Shown here: positions 50,737 through 60,284 of the stretch, one piece after another
Numbering within the stretch: the first letter of the stretch is position 1
How the letters are laid out: each line of letters opens with the position of its first letter
Notes under the pieces: model-generated
What the model was told of the DNA's origin: nothing
Databases searched by the model: none
The model's input: the letters and a program-made list of their open reading frames with translations, nothing else
Source: a bacterium
GTDB taxonomy: Bacteria; Myxococcota_A; UBA9160; UBA4427
Assembly: GCA_024742285.1 (NCBI GenBank)
Contig: JANSYR010000006.1
Coordinates: 264,622 to 328,621 of the forward strand
Direction of reading: 5' to 3'
DNA length: 64,000 bases
Made by a program: the position numbers and the translations under genes

Positions 50737-51444
50737 ATGGATCTCATCACGACCGGAAGCGGGATCGAAGTCCTCCTCCGCTGGATGCATGTGTTCGCAG
50801 GTGTCGTCTGGATCGGCGTCCTCTACTACTTCAACTTCATCCAGACCCCGTTCTTCGGCTCGGAGCTCGGTGGCACCGCGAAGAGCGCGATGACCCGCGG
50901 CCTCGTCCCGAACGCCCTGTGGTGGTTCCGCTGGGGCGCGATGTTCACGTTTCTCTCCGGCTGGACGATCGTCGCCTACCGCTGGGGTCACCTCGGGATC
51001 CCGCTGACCGACGGCTACATGACGAAGATCCTCACCGGCGGACTCATGGGCACGTTCATGTGGTTCAACGTCTGGTTCGTGATCTGGCCGGCGCAGCAGG
51101 TGGTCATCGCCAACGCGGAGCAGGTCGCCGGCGGCGGGGAACCGATCCCGGAAGCAGCCGCCCGCGCCAAGGTCGCCGGAATGGCGTCGCGCACGAACAC
51201 CCTCTTCTCCATCCCGATGCTCTTCTTCATGATCTCGGCGGCGAACCTGCCGGGCTTCCTGTCGGGCATGAACGATCTGACCTACTGGCTGGTCGGCGGC
51301 GGGCTGATCGTCGCGGTCGAGGTCAACGCCCTCGCCGGGACCGACGCGACGCAGAAGCCGCTCACGAGCGTCTCGGGCACGATCCACTTCGGACTCGTCC
51401 TCTGGCTCGCGCTCGTCGTCGTGGGCTACCTGCTGAACAGCTAG
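50737..51444 (+). CDS. Urate hydroxylase PuuD-like membrane protein
   Basis: A 235-residue membrane protein. LLRWMHVFAGVVWIGVLYYF opens the chain with a likely haem-binding histidine, and FIQTPFF, PNALWWFRWGAMFTFLSGW and FMWFNVWFVIWPAQQVVIAN are characteristic of the PuuD urate hydroxylase family. Six or so helices are visible. PuuD proteins often carry a C-terminal cytochrome c domain; this one ends after the membrane part. A separate lipoprotein cytochrome c lies convergently at 51539. No other purine catabolism genes are in the window. Confidence 0.85.
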   Translation: MDLITTGSGIEVLLRWMHVFAGVVWIGVLYYFNFIQTPFFGSELGGTAKSAMTRGLVPNALWWFRWGAMFTFLSGWTIVAYRWGHLGIPLTDGYMTKILTGGLMGTFMWFNVWFVIWPAQQVVIANAEQVAGGGEPIPEAAARAKVAGMASRTNTLFSIPMLFFMISAANLPGFLSGMNDLTYWLVGGGLIVAVEVNALAGTDATQKPLTSVSGTIHFGLVLWLALVVVGYLLNS

Positions 51445-51470
51445 CGCGCGATCCTCGGATCGAACGACGA

Positions 51471-51508
51471 CGCCCCGTCCGGCTCGACCGGACGGGGCGT
51501 TTCGTTTT
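51471..51508 (+). terminator. Rho-independent terminator
   Basis: CGCCCCGTCCGG and CCGGACGGGGCG form a perfect 12-bp stem with a CTCGA loop (51471-51499), followed by TTTCGTTTT. It ends the PuuD-like transcript and may also stop the convergent cytochrome transcript. Confidence 0.93.
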
Positions 51509-51538
51509 CAGGACCGCGGTCGCGGCGACGGCGCCGGA

Positions 51539-52021
51539 TCAGAGCGCCTGCAGGTAGGCGGCCAGCTCGGGGATCCGCGGCTCGAGGTGCGGGAGCGGGA
51601 CCATCACGCGGCTCGGTCGCTTGGGCTCGTAGCCCTCCGGATAGCCCCCCTGCACGATCCGCGCCTCGAGGAGCTCGACCGAGGAGCCGGCGACGGCCGG
51701 ACCGAGGGCGCCGTCGATCGTCGGGTCCATCGCGTGGCAGGCGATGCAGTTCGCCATGTAGGTCGAGCGACCGGCCGCGACCAGCTCCTCCGGCGTGCGG
51801 GTGTCGACGGCGGTCTCGCCGGGCGCGGGGCGCGGCGGGGGCTTCGGCGTCGCGGCCTCCGAGGGAGCGGGGGAGCCGTCGGAAGACGCGGTCGTCGAGG
51901 CCGCCGGGTCGTCGCCACAGCCGAGCGCGAGACCGATTCCGGCCAGGGCGAGACCGACGCGCCAGACGGGCTGGGACGTCGCGGGGCGCGTGCGGGTCGA
52001 GCGGCGATTCCAGGGGACCAA
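51539..52021 (-). CDS. Lipoprotein c-type cytochrome
   Basis: A 160-residue lipoprotein. The signal peptide ends at LALGC. A linker rich in Ala, Pro and Thr follows, then one haem c site CIACH, with methionines in VMVPLPHL as candidate ligand. The start is a TTG at 52021 with AAGGAG seven bases upstream. Placed convergent to the PuuD-like protein that lacks a cytochrome domain, it could be its electron acceptor (inference). Confidence 0.87.
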   Translation of the reverse strand: MVPWNRRSTRTRPATSQPVWRVGLALAGIGLALGCGDDPAASTTASSDGSPAPSEAATPKPPPRPAPGETAVDTRTPEELVAAGRSTYMANCIACHAMDPTIDGALGPAVAGSSVELLEARIVQGGYPEGYEPKRPSRVMVPLPHLEPRIPELAAYLQAL

Positions 52022-52173
52022 GGTTCACTCCTTCGGTTTTCGGGCGCTCGGAGTCTATCCGCGGCCCCTCGGCGCGCCAATCGAACGAGGCCGAAACCAT
52101 TCGATGCACCCGCCGAAACCCGGGGCGCGCGCGCAACGTAGACTCCCTCGTGCGAACGAAAGGAATCCCGATC

Positions 52174-52962
52174 ATGATCCGTCGCGTCCCGTGGCCGTCC
52201 CTCGTGTGCCTCTTCCTCGTTCTGAACGCCGTAAGCGCCCCCCTGTCGAACGCCGCGGGCGCCGAGGTCGACCTCGACCTCTACGACCGCCTCCTCGACC
52301 GACACACCCGGGAAGTCGACGACGTCGTGGGAACCCGGGTCGACTACCGCGCGATCGCAGGCTCCGCCGAGTGGAAGACGCTCTCCGCCCAGCTCCGTGC
52401 GGAGCGGCCGAGCCGGCTCGGCCGGGAGGAGCAGCTCGCGTTCTGGATCAACGCCTACAACGTGTTCACGATCGATCTGATCGTCGAGCACTACCCCGTC
52501 GAGAGCATTCGCGACATCGGCTCCTTCCTCTTTCCCGTCTGGGATCAAGACGTGGCGATCGTCGAAGGCCGGGAAGTCTCGCTGGGTGACATCGAGCACG
52601 AGATCCTGCGCAAGATGGGCGAGCCGCGGATCCATGCGGCGATCGTCTGTGCCTCGACCTCGTGTCCGCCCCTCGCGCGGACCGCCTTCCGCGCCGAGCG
52701 CCTCGATGCGCAGCTCGACGCCGCGATGCGGCGCTGGCTCGCCAGTCCCGAAAAGGGGGTCGCAATCGATCGCGCCGGACGCAGCGTTCGCGTCTCGGCG
52801 ATCTTCGACTGGTTCGAGGAGGACTTCGAGGCCGGTGGCGGCGTGCTCGCCACGATCGCGCGCCACGTCTCCACGGACGACGCGACCTGGCTACGCGGCC
52901 CGGGACGCGAAGCCCGGATCCGCCATCTCGACTACGACTGGACGCTCAACGACGTTCGCTAG
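52174..52962 (+). CDS. Exported DUF547 protein
   Basis: A 262-residue protein with a signal peptide ending near SNAAGA. The DUF547 hallmarks are LAFWINAYNVFTIDLIVEHY, IRDIGSFLF and the cysteine block IHAAIVCASTSCPPLARTAF, ending IFDWFEEDFE. The domain has a papain-like fold prediction in the literature but its function is unknown. I use the ATG at 52174 since it gives a proper signal peptide and AAAGGA lies upstream; a GTG at 52150 is also possible. Confidence 0.88.
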   Translation: MIRRVPWPSLVCLFLVLNAVSAPLSNAAGAEVDLDLYDRLLDRHTREVDDVVGTRVDYRAIAGSAEWKTLSAQLRAERPSRLGREEQLAFWINAYNVFTIDLIVEHYPVESIRDIGSFLFPVWDQDVAIVEGREVSLGDIEHEILRKMGEPRIHAAIVCASTSCPPLARTAFRAERLDAQLDAAMRRWLASPEKGVAIDRAGRSVRVSAIFDWFEEDFEAGGGVLATIARHVSTDDATWLRGPGREARIRHLDYDWTLNDVR

Positions 52963-52990
52963 CCGACGGGGCGAACGACCGCCCCCCGCT

Positions 52991-53755
52991 TCAGATCGCC
53001 GCAGCGGGATTCGCGAGGGCGACGAGCGCGTGCTCGAAGTCGCCGGTCGCGCGGCACGTGAGGCCGCCGCTTCGCTTGTCCTTGCCCGGCTGGAACGTCG
53101 TGAAGCGGATCGACTCCGTCCGGGGACCGAAGGCGCGGGGCTCACCGGCCGGCTCGTCGGTGTCGATGGGATGGAAGGTGGCCTGGCCGCTGATTTCGAT
53201 CTCGACCTGGTAGCGGCTCTTGACCGTCACCCGGGTCCGCCGCGCGCCCTCGGGCTGGAGGAAGATCGTCGCGCTCGCCTCGAGGTCGACGCGGCGCTCG
53301 ACCTCGCTCACGCGGAAGCCGCCGTCCACCGCGTCGGACTCGATGTATCGACTCGACTCGGCGACGACGTAGTCGAAGCGTTGCACGTCAGCGCCGTCGC
53401 CGGGCTCGAAGGTCCGCGTGGTGCGCCCGCAATCGACGAAGCGCGCCGGCTTGTTGAAGGCCGCCGCCAGATCGCTCGAGCGCACGAGATCGACGCGCAC
53501 GAAGCGCGACGCCTTCTCGAGGGCGGCCACCCGATAGGGACTCTCCGAGAGTCTCCGGATCAGCGCGTTCCAGGTCGACTCGAAGTCGAGATCGACCACC
53601 GTCTCTACGACGACGGAGCGCTCCATCGGCGGCTCGTAGACGACCTCGGACACGATCGCGCGCGGGTCCGGCCCGCAGCCGGCGCCCACGCAGGCGATCG
53701 CGATCGATGCGAGACGGGCGGCGGATCGCCGCAGGGAACGGGAACTTCGGGGCAA
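52991..53755 (-). CDS. Lipoprotein of unknown function
   Basis: A 254-residue predicted lipoprotein: the signal peptide ends in a lipobox GAGC near residue 27. The mature protein is beta-rich, with RSVVVETVVDLDFESTWNAL resembling the start of a START/SRPBCC-like domain and a later ATIFLQPEGARRTRVTVKS strand pair. No family is certain. The start is a TTG at 53755 with GGAG seven bases upstream. It lies between the DUF547 gene (convergent) and the MerA-like gene. Confidence 0.75.
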   Translation of the reverse strand: MPRSSRSLRRSAARLASIAIACVGAGCGPDPRAIVSEVVYEPPMERSVVVETVVDLDFESTWNALIRRLSESPYRVAALEKASRFVRVDLVRSSDLAAAFNKPARFVDCGRTTRTFEPGDGADVQRFDYVVAESSRYIESDAVDGGFRVSEVERRVDLEASATIFLQPEGARRTRVTVKSRYQVEIEISGQATFHPIDTDEPAGEPRAFGPRTESIRFTTFQPGKDKRSGGLTCRATGDFEHALVALANPAAAI

Positions 53756-53845
53756 CGGACACTCCGAGCTGGGGTCGGACTCGACCGGCGCCCATGATCC
53801 CGAAAGTCGGAGACGTTGGCTAGCGCCCCCGCGCCCCGTCCAGCC

Positions 53846-55384
53846 TCAGCGCGTCCAGGCGAGAAAGGTCTCGAAGAGACGCTTCACGGTCGGCGTGAGT
53901 CGTGTTCGCGTGTAGGCCCCTGCCGCGCGCTTGATCGCCTCGCCCTGGGTCGGATAGGGGTAGATCACGCCGGTGAAGGCGCCGAGGCCGATGCCGTGCT
54001 GGATCGCCATCGTGAGCTGCGTGATGAGATCCCCGGCGTGCGCCGCGACGATCGTGGCTCCGACGATGGTGTCGGTGCCCTTCTTGACGTGGACCTTCAC
54101 GAGGCCCTCCTCCTGACCATCGGTGACCGCACGGTTCGATTCGGCGATCCCGACCTGATAGGTGTCGATCTCGATGCCCTGCTCCGCCGCGTCCCTTTCG
54201 TAGAGACCGACGTGGGCGATCTCGGGCTCGGTGTAGGTCGACCAGGGCATCATCAGGTCCGAGAGCTTCTTGCGGCCGAAGGGCCCGACGGCGAAGAGCG
54301 CGTTCTGGACGGCGATCTTCGCGGCGGCGTCGGCGGCGTGCGTGAACTTCCACTGCATGCACACGTCACCGACGGCCCAGATGCGCTTGTTGCTCGTGCG
54401 CAGGGTGTCGTCGACCTCGACACCGACCTTCGGGTCGAAGCGGACCCCCACCGTCTCGAGCCCCATGCCCTCGACGTTCGGAGCGCGGCCGGCCCCCACC
54501 AGGATCTCGTCGACGACGAGCTCCCGCGCGCCCTTCTCGGGGCAGGTCAGGTGGATCACGCGTTCGTCGCCACGCCGTTCGACGCGCTCGATCCCGCAGC
54601 CGAAGATCAGGTCGACGCCCTCGCGGGCCATCACGTCCTGCACGATCCGCGCGGCGTCCGGATCCTCACGCGTGAGGATCTGGTCCATGCGTTCCAGGAC
54701 GTGGACCTGGGAGCCGAGACGCTGGAAGGATTGCGCGAGCTCGCAGCCGATCGGCCCGGCGCCGATCACGGCGATCCGCTTCGGCCGCTCGGTCAGCGAG
54801 AAGACCGTCTCGTTGTCGAGGTAGCCCGCCTCGGCGAGCCCTTCGATCGGCGGTGCGACCGCGCGAGCGCCCGTCGCGATCACCGCCTTCTTGTACTCGA
54901 GGGCCTGGCCCCCGACCTCGACGCGGCCCTCGCCCACGAAGCGCGCCTCGCCCAGGTAGACGTCGATGCCGAACTCCTCGGAGTAGCGCTCGGCCGAGTC
55001 CTCGTCGCTGATCCGCGCCCGGATCTCGCGCATGCGCCGCATCACCTCCTCGAAGTCGCCGAGGTCTTCCGCGCCCGCCGGCATGCCGAACCGGGCCGCT
55101 TCGCGCGCCTCGTGGACGACCTGCGCTCCGCGGATCACGGCCTTCGAGGGCACGCAGCCGACGTTCAGGCAGTCGCCGCCCATCAGGTGGCGCTCGATCA
55201 GCGCGACCCTCGCGCCCAGGCTCGACGCGATCAGCGCCGTGATCAGTCCGCCGGTCCCGGCGCCCAGCACGACCAGGTTGTACCGGCCTTCGGGCGTGGG
55301 GTTCTGCCACTTCGGCGGATGGACGTTCTCGACGAGGCGGGTATTCCACTCGTCGGCGGGGAGGACCTGGATCGGCTCTGCCAT
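53846..55384 (-). CDS. MerA-like pyridine nucleotide-disulfide oxidoreductase
   Basis: A 512-residue flavoprotein of the mercuric reductase/lipoamide dehydrogenase group. FAD binding is LVVLGAGTGGLITALIASSL. The redox cysteines are Cys72 and Cys77 in GGDCLNVGCVPSK. NAD(P)H binding is RIAVIGAGPIGCELAQSF. The C-terminus has the YPYPTQGEAIKRAAGAYTR stretch seen in MerA-like proteins but no vicinal cysteine pair for mercury and no N-terminal HMA domain. It is therefore probably not a mercury reductase. It is followed upstream by a TVP38 gene, a partner often seen with this subfamily. Confidence 0.9.
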   Translation of the reverse strand: MAEPIQVLPADEWNTRLVENVHPPKWQNPTPEGRYNLVVLGAGTGGLITALIASSLGARVALIERHLMGGDCLNVGCVPSKAVIRGAQVVHEAREAARFGMPAGAEDLGDFEEVMRRMREIRARISDEDSAERYSEEFGIDVYLGEARFVGEGRVEVGGQALEYKKAVIATGARAVAPPIEGLAEAGYLDNETVFSLTERPKRIAVIGAGPIGCELAQSFQRLGSQVHVLERMDQILTREDPDAARIVQDVMAREGVDLIFGCGIERVERRGDERVIHLTCPEKGARELVVDEILVGAGRAPNVEGMGLETVGVRFDPKVGVEVDDTLRTSNKRIWAVGDVCMQWKFTHAADAAAKIAVQNALFAVGPFGRKKLSDLMMPWSTYTEPEIAHVGLYERDAAEQGIEIDTYQVGIAESNRAVTDGQEEGLVKVHVKKGTDTIVGATIVAAHAGDLITQLTMAIQHGIGLGAFTGVIYPYPTQGEAIKRAAGAYTRTRLTPTVKRLFETFLAWTR

Positions 55385-55465
55385 CGGTCGGGCTCACTTT
55401 CGGTTCTTGGTGCGGGGTGCGGGGTGCGTAGTTCGGCTCGGGGAGGGACGGGAAACGGGACCCGA

Positions 55466-56224
55466 TCAGGCCGAGGCGTCTTCGTCCGTCGCTGCGTCGA
55501 GGGCACGGCGGGCGATGCGCGTGATGTAGAGGGTGACGACGGCGGTGGCGGCGAGTCCGACGCCGCGCACGACCCAATCCGCCGTACCCGCCTCGGTCTG
55601 CACGCCGCCAGCGACCGCGGCGACGTCGCCGATCAGCTTGCCCGTGTAGACGTAGAGGAGCGTCCCCGGCAGCATGCCGAGCGATGCGATCACGTAGTCC
55701 GCGAGCCGGACCTGCGTGAGTCCGAGGGCATAGTTGAGCAGGTTGAAGGGGAAGACCGGCGAGAGGCGGAGCAGGAACACGATCTTGCGCCCCTCGCGTC
55801 CGACCGCGCGATCGATCGCGGCGAAGCGGGCGTCGCCTTCGATTCGACGTTCGACCGCGGCGCGGGCGCCATGGCGCGCGATCAGGAAGGCGCCCGTCGA
55901 GCCGAGGACGGCCGCGACGAAGACGTAGAGCGTGCCTTCGGCGAGACCGAAGATCGCTCCGGAAGCCAGGGTCAGGACCGAGCCCGGCACGAAGCCGATG
56001 ACCGCGGCCGCATAACCGAAGACGAAGACGATCGGGCCGAGCGCGCCGAGGCCCCCGACCCATTCCGCGAAGCGCGGGACATAGGCGCCCGCGCTCCGGC
56101 CGAGGAAGATCACGAGGGCGAGGAGCGCCACGCCGATCAGGACCTTGACGAGGAGGGGGCTTCCGCCGGAGGTGGGCTCCGCCTGCGTGTTCGGCTCTTG
56201 CTCGGTTCCGGTCGGCGCTGCCAT
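55466..56224 (-). CDS. TVP38/TMEM64-family membrane protein
   Basis: A 252-residue DedA/SNARE-associated superfamily membrane protein. The signature FVPGSVLTLASGAIFGLAEG and the later RLSPVFPFNLLNYALGLTQV with YVIASLGMLPGTLLYVYTGK are the conserved reentrant blocks. Five to six helices are visible. Members act as lipid scramblases or transporters. GGGAGGA precedes the ATG. It lies 81 bases ahead of the MerA-like gene and is probably cotranscribed with it. Confidence 0.92.
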   Translation of the reverse strand: MAAPTGTEQEPNTQAEPTSGGSPLLVKVLIGVALLALVIFLGRSAGAYVPRFAEWVGGLGALGPIVFVFGYAAAVIGFVPGSVLTLASGAIFGLAEGTLYVFVAAVLGSTGAFLIARHGARAAVERRIEGDARFAAIDRAVGREGRKIVFLLRLSPVFPFNLLNYALGLTQVRLADYVIASLGMLPGTLLYVYTGKLIGDVAAVAGGVQTEAGTADWVVRGVGLAATAVVTLYITRIARRALDAATDEDASA

Positions 56225-56360
56225 GGTCGGTCCTCCCGATCGTCCTCTCTCGACGTCACGTCGTGGCCGGGCTCGAACCTTCCCGGCTTCGTGGTAGGTG
56301 GTACGCCGTCACGAGCGATTCGGGTACGGCCCGGGACGAAAAAGATGGCCGGACCGCCGG

Positions 56361-56840
56361 TCAGTCGCCGCCCCCGGACAGCGTCGCGCAGATCTCGGCG
56401 CCCTCGCCCAACACCTCGAAGTCGAGGGTGAAGCCGCCCTCGGCAAAGCCGTCCACGAGGGCACGCACCGGCCGCGACGCGAGCAGCGCCTGGGGCGTGC
56501 CCGGCGCGGATCGAAGGGGAATCACGTTGCCCGAGTCCGCGTCCCGCGGCGCGCCGAACACGGTCTGCCACCGCAGGACCAGTCGCCCCGCGCCCGCGAG
56601 GGCGACCCGCCTGATCGGGCGCGCCGCGGCCAGGAGGATCTCGCTGTCGTGCGGGGCGTGGACGGACGCCAGGCGGACGAGCTCGGCGACCCGTTCGCGC
56701 TCGACGGCGCCGATCGCGAGCCACGCTTCGGGGTCCGCATCGAGGCGCAGCGTCTGTTCGCGCCCGGCGAGCGTCCCACGTACGCGCGCCGCCACGTCGT
56801 CGAGGACTCCGGCTGCGCGTTCGAGCGATCCGTCGATCAT
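56361..56840 (-). CDS. Protein of unknown function
   Basis: A 159-residue soluble protein with no family I recognise. An N-terminal helical half (LERAAGVLDDVAARVRGTLA) is followed by mixed strands. The ATG at 56840 has GGAGGAA upstream, which supports a real gene. It lies between the MFS and TVP38 genes on the same strand. Confidence 0.65.
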   Translation of the reverse strand: MIDGSLERAAGVLDDVAARVRGTLAGREQTLRLDADPEAWLAIGAVERERVAELVRLASVHAPHDSEILLAAARPIRRVALAGAGRLVLRWQTVFGAPRDADSGNVIPLRSAPGTPQALLASRPVRALVDGFAEGGFTLDFEVLGEGAEICATLSGGGD

Positions 56841-56897
56841 CGGTTCCTCCGCCAGAACGCGCGCGACCCTCTGCCGACGCTACCGGATCGGGACTGC

Positions 56898-58130
56898 TCA
56901 GGCGTTCGCGATTCGTCTTGCGTCACCGCGCACGACGACGGACATCGCGAGCGAGAGGACCAGCACGATCACGCCCATCGCCAGCAGCACGTTGTTCACC
57001 CCGAAGCGATCCCCGAGTCCTCCGGTGATCGGCGAGACCAGGCTGAAGCCAGCGAAGGCGAGAAAGTTGAGCGACATGACGCGGCCCATGAACGCGACCT
57101 CCGTCACGCGGGCAGTCACGGCGCCGTTCAACGCATGGAAGCCCCCGCTCGTCGCGCCGACCAGCACGATCGCCGCGAGACCGCTCTCGTAGCTCGGCGC
57201 GAGCGCGAAGAGGATCAAGGTGACGCCGAAGCCGATCGCCATCCAGGAGTAGATCCGGGTCGCGACGTCGGCGTCCGCAAAGCGCGCCAGCGAGAGGCTC
57301 GCGGTGAACGCGCCGATCGCCGAGAAGATCGCGACGATCGCCACGTCCTCGCGCGGACGCCCGACCTCGGTCTCGAGCCAGCCGTTCATCAGCGCGACGT
57401 GCGGGAAGCCGACGAGCATCACGCTCACGAAGAAGATCAGCAGATTCCGGAGCTGGACGTGTCGCCAGGCGTAGGTGAGCCCTTCCCGGAGATCCTGGAG
57501 CACGTGGGTCTCGCCCACGTTGTCCCGGACCACCGAGCGAGGCAGGAGCGCGAGGAGCATCCCCGACCCCAGATAGAGCCCCGCCATGGTCCAGTAGGCC
57601 GCCGCCGGACCGAGCGCTTCGACCCGCAGGAACCAGCCCGCGACCGCCGGGCCCAGCAGCCGCGAGGTCGTGTTCGAGACGTTGGTCAGGGTCATCGCGT
57701 TCCCGCGCAAGGAGGCCGGCACGAGGTCGACGACCAGGGCCTGGCGCGCGGGGCCGATGAAGGCGAAGGCGCTCCCCATCACGAAGGAGTTGAAGGCGAG
57801 GTTCGCGACCGTGATCGTGCCTTCGCGATAGCGGACGGCGAGCACGGCGAGGGAGACGGCGGAGACGCCCTGGCCGATCACGATCACGAGTCGCTTCGGG
57901 AGTCGGTCGGCGTAGGCGCCGCCGAGGGGCCCGATCAACATCATCCCGAGGCCCTGCCCGAAGACCGCGGTTCCCACCGCGACGTTCAGCCCCTCGAGCT
58001 CGAACGCCACGTATCCCTGGACGAGGGTCGACATGAAGAAGGCGGTGAACGAGAGAACCGTCCCGGCGAAGAGCGTTCGAAAATCGGAGATGCGCAGAGC
58101 GCCGAACGTGCCTTTGCTTTCGGGAGGCAT
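56898..58130 (-). CDS. MFS transporter (EntS/MFS_3-like)
   Basis: A 410-residue major facilitator with twelve helices. LRISDFRTLFAGTVLSFTAF and GPLGGAYADRLPKRLVIVIG with the conserved loop 2-3 motif place it in the MFS_3 group near enterobactin exporter EntS and macrolide exporters. NAMTLTNVSNTTSRLLGPAVAGW is the typical helix 5 block. The substrate is unknown. It precedes the small unknown protein with a gap of 57 bases. Confidence 0.9.
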   Translation of the reverse strand: MPPESKGTFGALRISDFRTLFAGTVLSFTAFFMSTLVQGYVAFELEGLNVAVGTAVFGQGLGMMLIGPLGGAYADRLPKRLVIVIGQGVSAVSLAVLAVRYREGTITVANLAFNSFVMGSAFAFIGPARQALVVDLVPASLRGNAMTLTNVSNTTSRLLGPAVAGWFLRVEALGPAAAYWTMAGLYLGSGMLLALLPRSVVRDNVGETHVLQDLREGLTYAWRHVQLRNLLIFFVSVMLVGFPHVALMNGWLETEVGRPREDVAIVAIFSAIGAFTASLSLARFADADVATRIYSWMAIGFGVTLILFALAPSYESGLAAIVLVGATSGGFHALNGAVTARVTEVAFMGRVMSLNFLAFAGFSLVSPITGGLGDRFGVNNVLLAMGVIVLVLSLAMSVVVRGDARRIANA

Positions 58131-58263
58131 CGGGCGAGGTTAACACCCGGACCGAAGTCGGCGCGCACGCGACGGCGGGACCCGGAGCCGGTCGCCGACG
58201 CGAAGACGCGAAGACGCCGCGCCCGCCGGAGCGGACGCGGCATCTTCTACTGTCGACGAGGCG

Positions 58264-60147
58264 CTAGAGCTTGCGGGCCAACGAGACGAGCTCGAGGAAC
58301 TCGCTTCGTTCTCCGTGCTCGTCGTCGCCGAGGGCACCCTCCGCGAGGCGCTCGACCAGGCGATAGCTGCCCGCGCCCTTGAACTCGCTGTCTCGCAGCA
58401 ACATCCCGAAGAGGGCGACCGCCGTCGAGAAGCGAGCGTTCTCGCTCGCGGACTTCACCCGTCCCGGCTGGCCTGCGAGCGCAGCGGTCAGGAGCTTGCT
58501 CTCGTCTTCGCCGGGATCCTTGTAGCGGAGCTTGAGCGTGAGCCACTCCCCCGTCCCCGCCGCCTCGGTCAGGTCGGGAACCGTCTGGTATCGAAGCGGA
58601 TCGACGGTCGCCCCCTGGACGCCGCCCTTCGCATCGACGGGCACGATCTCGTAGAGCGCCGTCACGTGATGACCGGCGCCGATCTCGCCGGCGTCCTTGG
58701 TGTCGTCGTTGAAGTCCTGGTCGGCGAGGCGACGGTTCTCGTAGCCGATCAGCCGATAGGCACGGACCTTCTCCGGGTTGAACTCGACCTGGATCTTCAC
58801 GTCCTTCGCGATCGTGACCAGGGTCGCATCGGCCTGCTCGACCAGGACCTTGCGAGCCTCCTGGCGCGAATCCATGTAGGCGTAGTTGCCGTTCCCGTGG
58901 TCCGCGAGCTGTTCCATCGTCGCGTCGTTGAGGTTGCCCCGACCAACGCCGAGCACCGTGAGCTCGACGCCACTCTCCCGCTCCCGCTCGATCATCTTCA
59001 CGAGCTCGGAACGGTTCGACACGCCGACGTTGAAGTCGCCGTCGGTCGCCAGGATGACGCGATTGATGCCCTCGTCGTCGAAGTGCTCGCGCGCGGTTCG
59101 GTAGGCGAGCACGAGCCCGGCGGCGCCCGCCGTGGACCCGCCGGCCTCGAGACGTTCGAGGGCGTCGACGATCTTCGACTCTTCGTTTCCCGGCGTCGGC
59201 GGCAGGACCAACCCGCTCGCGCCGGCATAGACGACGATCGAGACCCGATCGATCGGACGCAGCGTCTCGACGAGCCGCTCCATCCCGTACTTCACCAGAC
59301 CGAGGCGGTCGGCACCGCGCATCGAGCCGGAGACGTCGAGCAGGAAGACGAGGTTGCGGGGCGGCACCTCCTTGCGCGCCATCTCCTTGCCTTCCACCGC
59401 GATCCGCACCACGCGGTGTTCGTCGCGCCACGGTGCCTCGAAGATCTCCATGTCGACGGCGAAGGGCGCTTCCGACGTCGCCACTCGTCGCGGATAGCGG
59501 AAGTAGTTGACCAGCTCCTCGATCCGGACGGCACCGACCGGCGGACGCGTCTGCTCACGGAGGAAGCGACGTACGTTCGCGTAGGAGGCCGTATCCACGT
59601 CGACGGAGAACGTCGAGAGCGGCGCATCGCCGGGCTTGAGGAAGCCCTGCTCCGCGCTCTCGTCGTAGCGCTCGGTATTCCAGTCGATCGGCGGCGGCGG
59701 CGACGCGATCTCGAGGTTCGGGACATAGTCGCTGTATCGGAGCTTCTCCATCCGACGTCGCGCGACCCCCTTCTGGGCACCGGGGCGATTCGTGCGGAGA
59801 TCGGACGCGCCGAGCCCAGCGAGGTCGTCCGAATCGAAGGCGATGGCGGAGGCCTCGACCTCGGACAGGAGCATCGCCGCGCCGGAGCCCGTGGTGACCA
59901 CCTCTTCGACGCCGGCGAAGGGGTCGTCCGGCTCCGGCGTCGCGGCGACCGGCTGGGGCGTCTCGGCGACCGGTACCTCGGGTGGCGTCGGCGGGGGCTC
60001 CTGAGCGACGACCCTCGGCTCGGGAGCCGAGGCGTCGTCGGTCGCGCAGGCGGCCAGGAAGAAGACGCCGAGCAGGGCGGTCATCAGGGCCGAGAACGAG
60101 ACGAAGAGGACCGGACCGCGGGGTCCGGAGTCGGGGCGCGTTCGCAT
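58264..60147 (-). CDS. YfbK-like VWA-domain lipoprotein
   Basis: A 627-residue protein with a signal sequence and lipobox (FFLAAC). A Pro/Glu/Thr-rich linker leads to the YfbK-type N-terminal domain (FSVDVDTASYANVRRFL), then a von Willebrand A domain with an intact MIDAS site (FLLDVSGSM), and a C-terminal DUF3520 domain (ALYEIVPVDAKGG to SLARKL). The combination is diagnostic for the YfbK family, of unknown function in the periplasm or outer membrane. The ATG at 60147 has AGGAGA upstream; the open frame extends beyond but is arginine-rich. Confidence 0.92.
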   Translation of the reverse strand: MRTRPDSGPRGPVLFVSFSALMTALLGVFFLAACATDDASAPEPRVVAQEPPPTPPEVPVAETPQPVAATPEPDDPFAGVEEVVTTGSGAAMLLSEVEASAIAFDSDDLAGLGASDLRTNRPGAQKGVARRRMEKLRYSDYVPNLEIASPPPPIDWNTERYDESAEQGFLKPGDAPLSTFSVDVDTASYANVRRFLREQTRPPVGAVRIEELVNYFRYPRRVATSEAPFAVDMEIFEAPWRDEHRVVRIAVEGKEMARKEVPPRNLVFLLDVSGSMRGADRLGLVKYGMERLVETLRPIDRVSIVVYAGASGLVLPPTPGNEESKIVDALERLEAGGSTAGAAGLVLAYRTAREHFDDEGINRVILATDGDFNVGVSNRSELVKMIERERESGVELTVLGVGRGNLNDATMEQLADHGNGNYAYMDSRQEARKVLVEQADATLVTIAKDVKIQVEFNPEKVRAYRLIGYENRRLADQDFNDDTKDAGEIGAGHHVTALYEIVPVDAKGGVQGATVDPLRYQTVPDLTEAAGTGEWLTLKLRYKDPGEDESKLLTAALAGQPGRVKSASENARFSTAVALFGMLLRDSEFKGAGSYRLVERLAEGALGDDEHGERSEFLELVSLARKL

Positions 60148-60284
60148 GCGGATCTCCTCACGCTGGGGCGCGCGCCCGACCCGGGCGGGGCAGCGGAACC
60201 GCGCGCAATCTGGCCTCTGTGACGACCGCGGCGCGGCGCCGGTTCCCGGTGAGGCGAATCCCACGGCCCGTCACGTGTCCGTGT

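Noticed and set aside
53846..55384. Mercury-resistance locus
   Set aside because: The MerA-like protein lacks the mercury-binding cysteines, and no merR, merT or merP is present.
53816..56431. 871-codon open frame on the plus strand
   Set aside because: Spans the MerA-like and TVP38 genes in antisense; aspartate/arginine-rich with no motif.
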